Below are positions 1-10,188 of a stretch of 64,000 bases of DNA, in pieces. A program made the position numbers and the translations under genes. The notes beneath the pieces were generated by a model that searched no databases, was not told where the DNA came from, and saw only the letters and a list, made by a program, of their open reading frames with translations. The first letter of the stretch is position 1. Every line of letters starts with the position of its first letter. Source of the stretch: Vigna angularis (taxonomy: Eukaryota; Streptophyta; Magnoliopsida; Fabales; Fabaceae); NCBI RefSeq assembly GCF_016808095.1, contig NC_068970.1, positions 36,738,630 to 36,802,629 of the forward strand. The letters are read 5' to 3'.

Positions 1-670
1 CACATGGAGAAGTATATGTCAAAATCTTGTTTTGTTTGTTAGGTCAATTTTATACATGTCTATATTATTTTTTCTCTTTTCCTCTTGGGAATATTTCTCT
101 AACACATCAAACATGAGAATATAGTTCACCTTTTTCAGAAATCTTTCTTGATACCTTAAAAAAAGGACTCCCTATACTAGTGAGAGAGTGAAAAGAAAAT
201 GAAACTAGTATAGCAACTATGCAGAGCGAAGGAAAGTTGGCCAGAGTGTACGTTTGCGCTAGAGTGGTGAAATGTGAGCATGAATGGAAAGAGAGCAGTC
301 GCTTGTTATGATCATGCTTCTTCGTGGCATGTGTGCGAAGAGATGACGGAAAAGAAATGGAAAAAGGACAGGGAGGTAGAGATACATAATGTCAAAGAAT
401 GAATGGCAAAATATTTGCAATTATATATTTATTTGTAATAGTTATTCTGTTAATTAGGATAATAAGCTGTAGTTAATGTATATATTGCAGTTTAGCTTAT
501 TTAGTGGGTTGAAAATCAGTTTGACAGATTGTAATCATGTGTATTTATATGAAAATTCTCCAGCAAGAGGAGACACAATTTTTGGTTCAATCTTCTTTGA
601 GTTTAACACATAATTCATGCAAATCTCCTTTAAAATGTGAAAATTATTCTTATCATTTACACATAGGGCG
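1..670. other. Intergenic, downstream of the TNL gene
   Basis: I see no gene here. The sequence is AT-rich with scattered purine-rich stretches. It lies 3' of the minus-strand TNL gene, so its terminator or polyadenylation region should fall here, but I could not place a site. It may also contain the decayed 3' end of the LINE fragment whose reading frame stops at 671. Confidence 0.4.
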
Positions 671-1130
671 CTACCTTAAAATCAAAGGATTGACAGGTTT
701 GCCTTCAAGAACAAATTCATTCCTTCCTTTCCAGATAGACCAACAAATGCTTCCTACCTGAGCCGATATTTGGTTGGCATTTTCTGGATATACCCTTTGA
801 ATCTCCATCAGTTTATGCCAAAGCCAAAGTTGAAAGCTTTGAACTTCTTTAACATCAACGCACCACTGGAAATCACTTCCAAACCAAAGGGGTCGTGTCC
901 ATGGACAAAACAGGAACACATGTTCAACAGTTTCAGGCTCCGTTCCACATATGGGGCAGAGCGGACTAAGTACAAGCTTTCTCCTGAAAAGATATTCAAA
1001 AGTTGGCAAATCATCCTGACAAATATTCCACATCAGTACTTTAACATTCAGAGGAGCTGCAATGCTACAAATTGCCAACCATAGCCTCTGTGATACACCG
1101 TGATAACTGCTGTTAGCTTCATGCTGCTTC
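671..1130 (-). mobile_element. LINE (non-LTR retrotransposon) fragment, zf-RVT region
   Basis: This is only the zinc-binding region that follows the reverse transcriptase in plant LINE ORF2. It has the C-x2-C-x7-H-x4-C pattern near 938-958 and the downstream WSIWKGRNEFV signature. No RT core lies 5' of it, and no poly(A) tail or target duplication was found. It is 5'-truncated and in frame with the TNL. The left boundary is uncertain by about 80 bp. Confidence 0.7.
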
Positions 1131-1711
1131 ATCTCTGGTGCCTCACAAATTTCCTTGCGATGTGATACACGGATTCTTTTGGGCAAAGGCTGAAAACTTT
1201 CTTGCAGATCAGCCTTGGAAACTTCACTATGTGCTCTTTTCGGAAACCAAGGATTTATGAACCGAATATCTTGCATGTTTGTTTTTTGCTTGTGAACATG
1301 AACCCCCATCCATTTAATGGTTCCTTTCTTGGTTCTGCATGAATGTGAAAAGACTCTTGGTCCCACGTATGAAACCTCAACATGGTTCCACCCATCCTCC
1401 CCATACACACTTTCCAATCCACCATTGTAGGACTTTAGCAGCACATCGGACAAGAATATATGATATGTGATTAATTTTGATTGCACAGTGAAATGGCAAT
1501 GCAGCTTTTGAATGCCATTGCTGAGAAAGTGGAATCTTGACATGGGAAAACTGCCTTGCTTGTCTAAAACTCCAACAACAGCTAGAGTCATCCTTGGAAA
1601 TTTGTTACGAAACCAGAAAGACAGGGATGGTCCCCTAGTACAATGATCAAACCATTCTGGTAACCTTGTTCCTGGAAGGGAAAAATCTGTTCCCCCACCC
1701 TCATGTAATTT
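671..1711 (-). CDS. TNL exon 5: post-LRR C-JID domain fused to LINE zf-RVT
   Basis: The exon begins KLHEGGGTDFSLPGTRLPEW, the usual entry to the TNL post-LRR (C-JID) domain, and continues through FINPWFPKR. After a hydrophilic linker at roughly 1090-1160, the frame becomes a plant LINE reverse-transcriptase zinc-binding region (VLMWNICQDDLP, then CPIC with H and C at +9 and +14 residues). It ends with a stop at 671. The exon is 347 codons and open throughout. A normal TNL would stop near the linker. Confidence 0.75.
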   Translation of the reverse strand, partial: KLHEGGGTDFSLPGTRLPEWFDHCTRGPSLSFWFRNKFPRMTLAVVGVLDKQGSFPMSRFHFLSNGIQKLHCHFTVQSKLITYHIFLSDVLLKSYNGGLESVYGEDGWNHVEVSYVGPRVFSHSCRTKKGTIKWMGVHVHKQKTNMQDIRFINPWFPKRAHSEVSKADLQESFQPLPKRIRVSHRKEICEAPEMKQHEANSSYHGVSQRLWLAICSIAAPLNVKVLMWNICQDDLPTFEYLFRRKLVLSPLCPICGTEPETVEHVFLFCPWTRPLWFGSDFQWCVDVKEVQSFQLWLWHKLMEIQRVYPENANQISAQVGSICWSIWKGRNEFVLEGKPVNPLILR

Positions 1712-4700
1712 CTGTTAGCCACAATATGTAGAAAAAACATCGTGAGTTTTAACAGTTAACAACATGCATTTGACAACTGCGGTTGTGAGATTAATAAAGA
1801 GAGTAAGAAACCTTACCTGATTCAACAACATGTTTTGAGACTCATGAGACAATAATGTGCAGTTTATTGCCGACAGATATTTTATCTTAGGAGGAACCAC
1901 TCTGATTTCTTGAAGCTCCTTGCAGTTGTCCAAAACTAGATTCTTTAGAAAGCGACATTGGCTGATGCATTCAGGAAGAACTTTGAAAGCACAGCCAGTT
2001 AGAACTAAGAACTCTACATTGGGGAAGCTGGTGGGTGTCAAATCATTGTAGTTTAACCTAAAATCTCTCAAAGACTCAGACGAAGCCAATCTTACTTGTT
2101 CTTCACTTTTACCAAGGATCAAATTTACATATCTTCCACATTTTACAGCTGTCAATCTCTCAAGTTTTGGTAACATCAAAATATTTATTGGGATCTGATT
2201 AAGCCTCTTGCACTTGTCTAGTACTAAATATTTAAGCCCAGTGAGTTTCCTAAACGAATATGGCAATTGTTCAATAGCAGTTCCACAAAGGTCAAGATTT
2301 TTCATATGTTTCATTTCTTCTGATATGTTTGGCAAACGCTGGAGGCTTGAACATTTTCTGAGAGACAGATATTCAAGTGATGTTAACTTGAAGCTATGGG
2401 GAAGAGTCCTTAGACTGGTGCATCCAATAGCAGTGAACCATGTTAGTTTGTCAAGAAGTCCGATGGAATTATGAACTTCTACTAAATTCTTGCAGTTATC
2501 AAGACAAAGCTTTCTTAAATTTTTGGCTCCAGACATGTCAGGTGCCTGTTTTATGAATCTGCAACCTCTTAAAACCATTTCACTCAAAGACTCGAACTTC
2601 TGGTAAGCCAAACTAAAAATAATTAGTTTTGGAAATTTCCACATGCTGTTTATGAATATAAATATATAAAACAAACAAAATATTTCAAGAAAGATATCAA
2701 TTGTGCATACCATGAGGTTGAGTTGTTTGCCCAATATATTGCGACTCATAGACAAGTCTAACATAACAAGTCTCCTTGGATCATATTCAGGTGGCAGAGA
2801 CTGTGTAGGATATCCCCGCCACTTTAGTACTCTCAAACTACTTGGGAGATATTCAGGGCCTCTAGAAAAGTCAGCATTTTCAATAGTTAGCATTTTTAAG
2901 TTTGTCATCTTCTTGAGCTCACTTCCATTCCATAGAACTTCCCTATTCTTTGGCAAGTGTAGCATGACTACTTCAATTGTATCACTTCCCTTTTCGGTCA
3001 AAAGAATATAAGCAAGTTATTAGTTGTCGAGAATATCATGTACAAATTTAGACAAGTTTCCAAGTCGTAAAGCAAATTGTCCAATTATTAACCAATTTTA
3101 TGAATACACCTTCAAAAAATAAGTTAAGAATCATGGCCCTATAGCATACTTGTCAAAAAAAAATTGCCTAAGTGATTGAATGACTATTAGAAATTAACAT
3201 ACTGCAGATCAGATTTTATGCTATTCTTTAGGAAAATAAAAGTCATGTTGACTGATAAAGTTGCTTTATCTGCTATTTTTTAGGCACTAGTTTGTTAGTT
3301 GTTATGCTAGCATAGCATCTTTCTTTCAGTTATTTGCTGTATAGAAACCTGCAATGTTGCTTATTAAAATACGCATTCTGCAGTCCGTATCTTATAGTTC
3401 CGCTCATTCCAGCAGTCTATATTTTCAAATAACCAACAAATTGGTATCAAGAGCTATCATATTATGAGACCTGAAAAATGGAAGCTGAAATAAGTTTCTC
3501 CCTAGTTGCTCCTCCTATTCTTGATGGAGAAAGCTAGGACCGATGGGCCATGAAAATGGAAAACTACCTAGAGACTTTGGATCTTTAGGAAGCCGTGAAA
3601 GAGGATTATAATGTTCCTTTTACCTCAAGAATTCAATAAGTTGAAAGTTTAAGTTTTTCATGGTTATTTGGATAATGATTGGGCATGTGTTGATGACATG
3701 AGAAGCCCCTCTGGTTACTGATTCTCATGGTGTTCAGTTATAGCCCAATCAACAGCGGATGCTGCTGCTGCTCTAAATAGAACTCTTTGGACAATGAAAA
3801 TCATGACAGATTTTCATATGGAACAAGAAGATAGCAGTGGACAACCAGGCTGCAATTTCAATTGCCAACAATCCAGTTTTTCATGGCAAAACAAAGCATT
3901 TTAAGACAGCTTTTTCTTCTAAGAGAGGTTCAAAGAGGACAAGTGATGCTAATCTACTATAAAACAGAAAATCAAGTAGCAGATATCCTAACCAAGGCAC
4001 TTCCAAAATCCAAATTTGAATTCTTTAGGCAAAAACTTGGAGTTTGCAGTTTCAAAGTCTAGGAGGAATGTTGATTGAATGACTATTGGAAATTAACAAC
4101 GTGAAAATCAGATTTTATGCTATTTTTTAGGAAAATAAAAGTCGAGTTGACTGATAGGATAAAGTTGTTTTATCTGCTATTTTTTAGGCACTAGTTTGCT
4201 AGTTGTTATGCTATCATCTTTCTGTCAGTTATTTGCTGTATAAAAACCTGCAATGTTGCTCAATAAAATACGTACACTACAGTCTATATGTTATAGTTTC
4301 ACTCATTCCAGCATTCTATATTTTCAAATAACCAACAGAAAAACATAACAGTACACGTACCTTGTCATTTTCTAAAACATCAACAATATCCTCATAAAGC
4401 CATAATCTACTGCGTTTTCCAGGCTCTGATGGTGATTCTTGCCTTACTATTTCTCTGCCCATGTCCTCTACCAAGTTATGCATTTGCACAAAACCATATT
4501 GATCGATTTTTATGAGAGATTTATCTACCAACATGCGAATAACATACTCGGGTGAGAAACCACGACTTTGGAGCAATAAATTTATGACATCTTTCAAATG
4601 GTAGCCTCTAAAGAAACAAGCCATGTCAAGGAAAACTTCCTTTTCATTTCCCTTCAAACCATCATAGCTTACTTTTAGTTTTTCTTGAATATCTTCATCT

Positions 4701-6203
4701 GGAATTCTTTCAATGGTATCTAATGCGGCTTCCCATTCAGACATTGTTATACCATTCAAGTTAGAACCTATTATTTCTAAAGCCAATGGAAGGCCATTGC
4801 AATGAAATACTGCACGCTTAGAGATATCCAAGTAACCTGGACCAACTTCATTGCTTTTAAAAGCATGCCAACTAAACAACTCAAGAGCTTCTTTATCATC
4901 CAACCCTTTGGCTTCGTATGTTCTTTCAACACCATGTACTCGTAAAAAACGTCTGTTCCTTGTCGTGACAATGATTTTGCTGCCATCACCAAACCAGGAA
5001 GGATCACCAGCAAGTGCCTTTAATTGCTCCAATTTATCAACATCATCAAGAATCAAAAGAACTTTCTTTCTTTGAAACTTGCTTTTCATAACTGCCATTC
5101 CCCTATTAATACTCCCCAACTTGATACTTTTCTCGCCAACCATTTCAGAAAGTACTGTCTCCTGAAGTTGTACTAAGTCATACTTCATTGATTTTTGTCT
5201 AATATCACCAAGGAAACACTGAACATCAAATTGATCAGCAATGGCATTGTACACTGCACATGCAATTGCAGTCTTACCTATTCCCCCGATTCCAAAAATC
5301 CCAACCATGCTTACTCCCCGATTAGATCCAACATCCAAAAGTAACTTCACTTCTTGCACTCTAGACTCCAATCCAATTGGATAATTAGCCACGTGTAAAG
5401 GGCTACGATTTATCTTTTTGGAAACCTCTTCAACAATTGTCCGAATAAGTTCATGTTCATACCTACCCAAATACAAAATACATATAAAGTTACCAAAATG
5501 CATCAAATTCTTGCCCAGTTTCTTTCACAAATTCAAATCTCAGTATATCTTTGTGAAGGATTATATTATGACTTATGAACTTCTTTTCCTGAATTTTTGT
5601 TTCCCGATTATATTGAAGGATATCAGAAAACTAAAAGAAAGAAAAAAAAGAACAACAGAATCAACATTTGTAAGAATCAAAAACAGCTGAGTACCCTTGT
5701 TTGAGCTTGAAATGCGAACCGGACAAACCAGCAGCTACTTGAAGAGCCAGCTTCCATTTTTGCAGCTTCTCCTGGTCATTCTTGAATCTTTCTTCATGCT
5801 TGGCCAATGCTTTCCCATAAGAACCCTTCTGAAACCGCACAGAAGATGGAGTAACCCCGTAAAACACTGGCCAAACCAATCGCCCCTTTCTCATTATGCA
5901 CTCAAGGATCACGACAAGTTCTTCAAGACAGTAAGTTGAGTCAGCATAATTTTCAGAGAAAACAACAATGGCAATTCTAGACTGCTCAATAGCCTTGAAA
6001 AGAGCAGGTCTAATCTCTTCCCCTTTTCTAAGCCCCTCATCATCTATGAAGGTGTGAATTCCCCTGTCACAAAGAGACTTGTATAGGTTGCCAGTGAAGC
6101 CACTTCGAGTGTCATCGCCTCTGAAACTGAGGAACACATCATGGGTCCCTTCACAAGTGGAAGAAGAAGAAGAAGAACGTGATGATGATGGTAGCTGTGT
6201 CAT
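671..6203 (-). CDS. TIR-NB-LRR (TNL) immune receptor with LINE-derived C-terminus
   Basis: This is an intracellular NLR receptor that would detect pathogen effectors; in this family the TIR domain acts as an NADase. My exon model, read 5' to 3' on the minus strand, is 6203-5695 (TIR), 5462-4361 (NB-ARC), 2989-2711 and 2599-1817 (LRR), and 1711-671 (post-LRR). All junctions are GT-AG, the phases agree, and the sum is 3714 nt (1237 aa plus stop). The TIR has SFRGDDTR and CLEEL, which contains the family's catalytic Glu. The NB-ARC has GIGGIGKT (about 227-234), LILDDVD (about 305-311), GLPL (393-396) and, at the MHD site, MHN (497-499). LRRs span about 538-890. A C-JID-type post-LRR domain follows (WNHVEVSY, KWMGVHV), and from about residue 1100 the frame enters a LINE zf-RVT segment. 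ATG 6203 is chosen because it lies just before the TIR; the frame is open upstream to 6449. Intron 2 holds a copia remnant. Expression and the fused end are unproven. Confidence 0.85.
1817..2599 (-). CDS. TNL exon 4 (LRR)
   Basis: This exon of 261 codons consists of leucine-rich repeats, with segments of the LxxLxLxxCxxLxxLP type such as MKNLDLCGTAIEQLP. The acceptor CCAG is at 2600 and the donor CAG^GTAAGG at 1816/1815. No stop codon or frameshift is seen. Confidence 0.82.
2711..2989 (-). CDS. TNL exon 3 (start of LRR)
   Basis: This is a short 93-codon exon typical of TNL genes. It begins GSDTIEVVML and carries the LPSSLRVLKW motif just before the repeats. The acceptor AAAAG is at 2990 and the donor ATG^GTATGC at 2710/2709. 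Confidence 0.8.
3173..3438 (+). repeat. Left LTR of the copia derivative
   Basis: It is collinear with the right LTR, with scattered substitutions and small indels. It ends AACCAACA directly before the PBS. It starts TGATTGAATG, against TGTTGATTGAATG in the right LTR. Confidence 0.85.
3442..3454 (+). other. Primer binding site of the copia derivative
   Basis: The sequence TGGTATCAAGAGC lies three bases after the left LTR. It matches the usual plant copia PBS complementary to the initiator methionine tRNA, with one extra A. Confidence 0.75.
3862..4062 (+). pseudogene. Copia pol C-terminal remnant (RNase H end)
   Basis: The open frame ends in the conserved copia tail ..ENQVADILTKALPKSKFEFFRQKLGV... 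just before the polypurine tract and right LTR. The RNase H part upstream (GYLDNDWA-like, ADAAAALN-like) is recognisable across other frames, so the region is shifted and not functional. Confidence 0.8.
4069..4337 (+). repeat. Right LTR of the copia derivative
   Basis: This 269-bp LTR is bounded by TGTTG..CCAACA and preceded by the purine-rich AGGAGGAA. Its end is 23 bp from the TNL exon 2 donor site. Confidence 0.85.
4361..5462 (-). CDS. TNL exon 2 (NB-ARC domain)
   Basis: This exon encodes the nucleotide-binding switch. It has the P-loop, kinase-2 (LLILDDVD), RNBS-B (KIIVTTRNRRF), GLPL, RNBS-D-like FLDMACFFRG and a winged-helix end with MHN in place of MHD. The donor AAG^GTACGT lies at 4360/4359. 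The right end of the copia remnant begins only 23 bp inside the intron. Confidence 0.85.
5695..6203 (-). CDS. TNL exon 1 (TIR domain)
   Basis: This exon encodes the TIR domain. A short Ser-rich leader precedes the FLSFRGDD strand. The motifs GIHTFIDD, AIEQSRIAIVVFSENYA and CLEELV follow in the normal order. The donor is GG^GTAC at 5694/5693, and it joins in frame to the exon starting at 5462 to give ..KQGYEHEL.., the usual TNL junction. Confidence 0.85.
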
Positions 6204-7822
6204 GATGGTACCTATGTAACACCCTTTACTTTCAGAAGTAAAAAACGGAACTTGTTGTGAAGATTGTGAAGGAATCGGTAGGTGCTGTAATGGGTCAAAC
6301 AATAAGAGAAGATCACACAATTGATCCAAGCAGCGTGCAATATCCACGAAGCTGCCTTGAACTAAGTCTGAACATCTTATTGACTTTGTGGCATTATTCA
6401 TTACCAAATATTTTAATAAATTGCTTTTGTAAAAGAAAACAAAAATCATTTATGTCAGATGACACCATTTTTCAAACATGTCTGAAATGATTAGTAACTT
6501 TTACTTAAAACTTTATTAGTAATTATAAATATAATTGTAAAGATGTTTACAATTACAAAAAATTACTATTAAAATCAAATCTTCATTGTATGTTCAACTT
6601 ATATTTTATGGTCTTGTGCCTTTTACTCACAATTTTAATCTTTTGATTTTTAATTATCCATTTTTTTGTCTTGAATTTCTTTATACATTCCTTATATGTT
6701 TGGTTCCGGTGATGTACTGTTAGTAAGTGAAGAAAAGCAAGTGCATCATGCGTGTAGTTTCATTGACTTGAATGATAATGAAAGTGAGGATCTGCAGATG
6801 AAGCTCGCGAGAGCTTTCACCCAAATGAGAAGATTGTGAAGGAAAGACAGGTCATTCACATAAAATGTCGGTTATGATCCTATGATCTTCAGGGTAGAAA
6901 GTGAAATTTTTTTAACTTTTTCCTGTATTAGTAGAAAGTGAATTTTTCTTTAACTTTTTAAAGTATTTGTCATGCACATAGTCAGATATTTCTGGAGAAA
7001 ACCGATTCCCATCTTCAAGAATTTACTCTTTCTTCAGCCAGAAACCATTGTTTCTTCCGCGAGAATCAATTGGTAGTCTTTGGTGTTGCTCCTTAGTGGT
7101 GATGAATGTGAGGAAAAAAAATAAAACAATAAAACCCTATACAGTGCATATTTCATAGATTTTGGGAGAAGAAGAATGCGGTTTAAGGTGGGAAGAATCG
7201 ATTCTCCCCTTTTGAATACAAAGAATTGGTTTTGGGCAGCCAAGGAAATCAATTCTTCACTGTTTCCCCTCTTATTACCCAGTTTGTTTGTTTTTTTGTG
7301 CTTATGTAGTTTTTATTCTGTTGATTCTATTGTTTTATTTCTTTTATTCGGTTACTTCTATAGTTTTTCTGTTCAATAATAATAATAATGATAGTAATGT
7401 AATTGTTATTTTAATAATAATACTAATAATTATAATAGTAACTTCAATTTTATTTTAAATAATTTCCATTATTTATACTTACATTTATATGACATTTATC
7501 TTAAGAATCAAATAGAATCATTTAATATTATCTATTAAAACATATTTTTTTTAATCTATCCTATCCATTAAATTATACAAAAAATTTTATCTCAAATCTT
7601 CTTAAATTATACCATTTTTCTCTTAATTCAATCAACTTCACGTTTACCTCATTTTTTTCTCAAATATACTCAAATTCATTTTCCAAATTCATTTCAAATC
7701 CACCTCCTTTTATTATTCATCTCTTCCATTTTATAATGTTACAGTCTTCCATCCAAGAAATATTACAAATATAACGTGTTTTCACCATTTTAAGAACTAA
7801 AATAATAAAAAACAATTAGGAA
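6204..7822. other. Upstream region of the TNL gene
   Basis: This should hold the TNL promoter and 5'UTR. The reading frame of exon 1 stays open to 6449 without resembling a TIR leader. The remainder is AT-rich. The stretch 6700-7260 is slightly GC-richer, but I recognise no gene in it, and an AAT-rich run lies near 7375-7440. Confidence 0.4.
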
Positions 7823-9727
7823 TGTAATGAAAGACCCGTTTAAAAAAAGTAGCAGTTGGGTGAGGTATTTAAAAATGTTCTAATAATTCAAAAAGAAATA
7901 TTAATTTCACTACCTTAACAACCTAGGAAATAGTTTAATATTAGTAATGTTTTTAATAATAACACTTGATTATTTTATTTATAAAATGTTCAACTATAAA
8001 TAGATTTGACGTTAATTGAGTTTTATTTTATAAAAAATCAGTATCTTTAGAAAAACTTTTTTCTAGAACTTTCTCTGCCTTCTTTCTAAACTACTGAGTT
8101 TGTCTCTCGTTTGTGTGACGATCAAAGACCACTAGTGGGTTTACGATAAAGAGGTCTACAATTCTGACCGATAAGAATCTCAAACATAGTAAGTTCACTT
8201 TTTTGTTCTATTTTTGAATTAGTTTAGTATTTTGAGGCTTAAAATAGCTCAAACTGAATCTTTGTTTAGTTGTGATCGTAATTATATGTTTAGATATGTA
8301 ATCCGATATTTGTGTAGGTAATTAGAGTATCTTGTGAGAACTAAAGCACTAAGAGCAACTTTGAGTCAAGGGTATTCTCTCACCAACTAAGGAAAACTAG
8401 TTTTAGTTTAATTCTTACTAATAATTAATGAAATGTGAATTATATGATGATGGTGCGTGATGTATGGAATTGTAGTATTAATTTGTTTGAAGTAATTAAA
8501 ATTGTTAAATAAGATAAATTGGTTGGTTTGAAGAATTGTAGGTTGTGTTTGGCTTATTTGATAGTGTTATTAGAGTTACATATGTGAAATTTTGATTTGT
8601 TAGTGTTCTTGTCTCTAAGATTGATAAATTTGACTCGATTGGGTTCAAATGGTGTATCTAATAAGTTGGAATTGACTATGATTTGCAAAGAGAAAAGAAA
8701 AACACTTCCTGAGACTAAAAGAACATAATTATCATTCATTAGAGTTATGTTAAAATCTTTATGTGTGAAATTGTGATTGATGATGGTTTGGCTTTAAAGA
8801 TTGGTAAATTTGACTATATTGGTATCAGATGGTATATTTTAACTGGAAACACTAGTTTTGATATGTGGAAATGCATAAAAGTACCCCTTGAAGCCAAGAA
8901 AATAGATTCACAAATTTGTCATGATTTCTAAGTTGTGCAAACTTATTGGGCGAGTCAACTACTCGTTGAGCAAGTGCCAATCTGGGTTTAGTAGAGAGGT
9001 AGGGAAGGCTTTCTCACTAGACGAGCCAACTTCTTGCTGGATGAATTGGGTTTGCCTACTCTGAGTCATCTCTGAAAAATTTGGATTTTTGCTTCGTTAA
9101 CCATTGGATCGAACTAAACTTTTAACAGCTAGTCCAAAGCATATGAATATTTACTTTGATAATTGGATCTTGTGGATTGGGAAGTGACCTATACACGTTA
9201 TAATTATAGCTCTTGAGAGATATGAGTGATTGAGTGATGACAGGTGCAAGTCTTAGGGTGATAGTCAATACACCACTCATTTGGAGGTTATGTCTATGGT
9301 TCTTAGTATATGAATAGGCTATGAAAACCTTTATGATTGAATGTTGATTTTATGATTTGCCAAAGCATTGTAGTTATTTTTTCAATTTCTAAGTGTATAC
9401 TTTTTTATATTTAAAAATGATAAGTTTTAAATTATCTATAGTTTATTCTATTTTTTGTGTTTAATTGTGGTTTATCCACCTCAATGATCGTATGTTATAC
9501 GTGAGTGGAGGATAGTGCAAGATGGAGATATGAGTAAGATGATGATTGATAGTTTGTCGAGAAATAATTGTTGCATAGATATATAATTTTATATTATATA
9601 ACTCTTTTGTGTATAATGAGAAACTAGAATTATCCTATGTTTCATGAATAATGATATATTTTATATACTTATGTGTTTTTTATGCCTAATACTATGTAGT
9701 AACCTAATTTAATTTGGAGGAGTTATA
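7823..9727 (+). repeat. LTR-like non-coding repeat, copy 1
   Basis: This is the most diverged copy of the family also seen at 10189, 32162 and 50911. It starts TGTAATGAAAGACC, has a TATA-like CTATAAATAG near 7995, and carries GACGATCAAAG, which is shared with the reversed copy. It has a small degenerate array with GCGAGTC / ACTCGTTGAGC near 8950-9050 and the downstream CAATGATCGTATG block. The right end is a guess, no TSD was found, and there is no coding capacity. An imperfect duplication with a period of about 170 bp lies at 8568-8870. Confidence 0.5.
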
Positions 9728-10188
9728 TTCTAAAATTAGGATATAATAAAAAAAATAATGAACGGATAAAAATAAATTAAATATTAAAATTTATAAACAA
9801 ATAGGAAAAGTGAAAATTAGAATTAATTATTAGTCGTAATATTGGTGATTTAACTGCGTTCTAATTATTCTTGAATTTAAATAAATCAATATAAAAAATT
9901 TAATCTATGACAACTCTCCAATCTGGCTTTTCCCCTGGTTGAATAAGTTATATAAGATTAAACAAAAGAAAAATCATCCTTCCTGTAAACATTTAAGTAA
10001 AAAATAACGTTTGTTATTTGTTAAATATTATTAAATTAAGTATTGATGATATTTAATCTTTTATTAAATATAATGTGATGTTAAACATCTTTTAAATAAG
10101 ATTCACTGATCATATAATATTTAAATATAATATTTATTAATATTTTTTATTTAACACTCCAGACAACTAAATTTGTCATTATGTTATG
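9728..10188. other. AT-rich spacer
   Basis: I see nothing here beyond AT-rich sequence between two LTR-like repeats. Confidence 0.4.

Larger units (their letters stand above)
3173..4337 (+). mobile_element. Ty1-copia deletion derivative in TNL intron 2
   Basis: Two similar direct LTRs (3173-3438 and 4069-4337, ends TG..CA) flank a 630-bp interior. The PBS TGGTATCAAGAGC follows the left LTR (the usual copia initiator-Met tRNA primer type). The interior holds the gag start (WAMKMENYLETLDL, with stops) joined to the RNase H end of pol, so most of gag-pol is deleted. A purine-rich AGGAGGAA precedes the right LTR. The left LTR lacks its first three bases, and I found no target-site duplication. 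The element lies antisense to the TNL and accounts for about 1165 of the 1371 bp of the intron. Confidence 0.85.

Noticed and set aside
3168..4342. 5-bp duplication around the intronic copia derivative
   Set aside because: The flanks are CTAAG and GAAAA, which do not match; the left LTR end is altered, so the duplication may have been lost.
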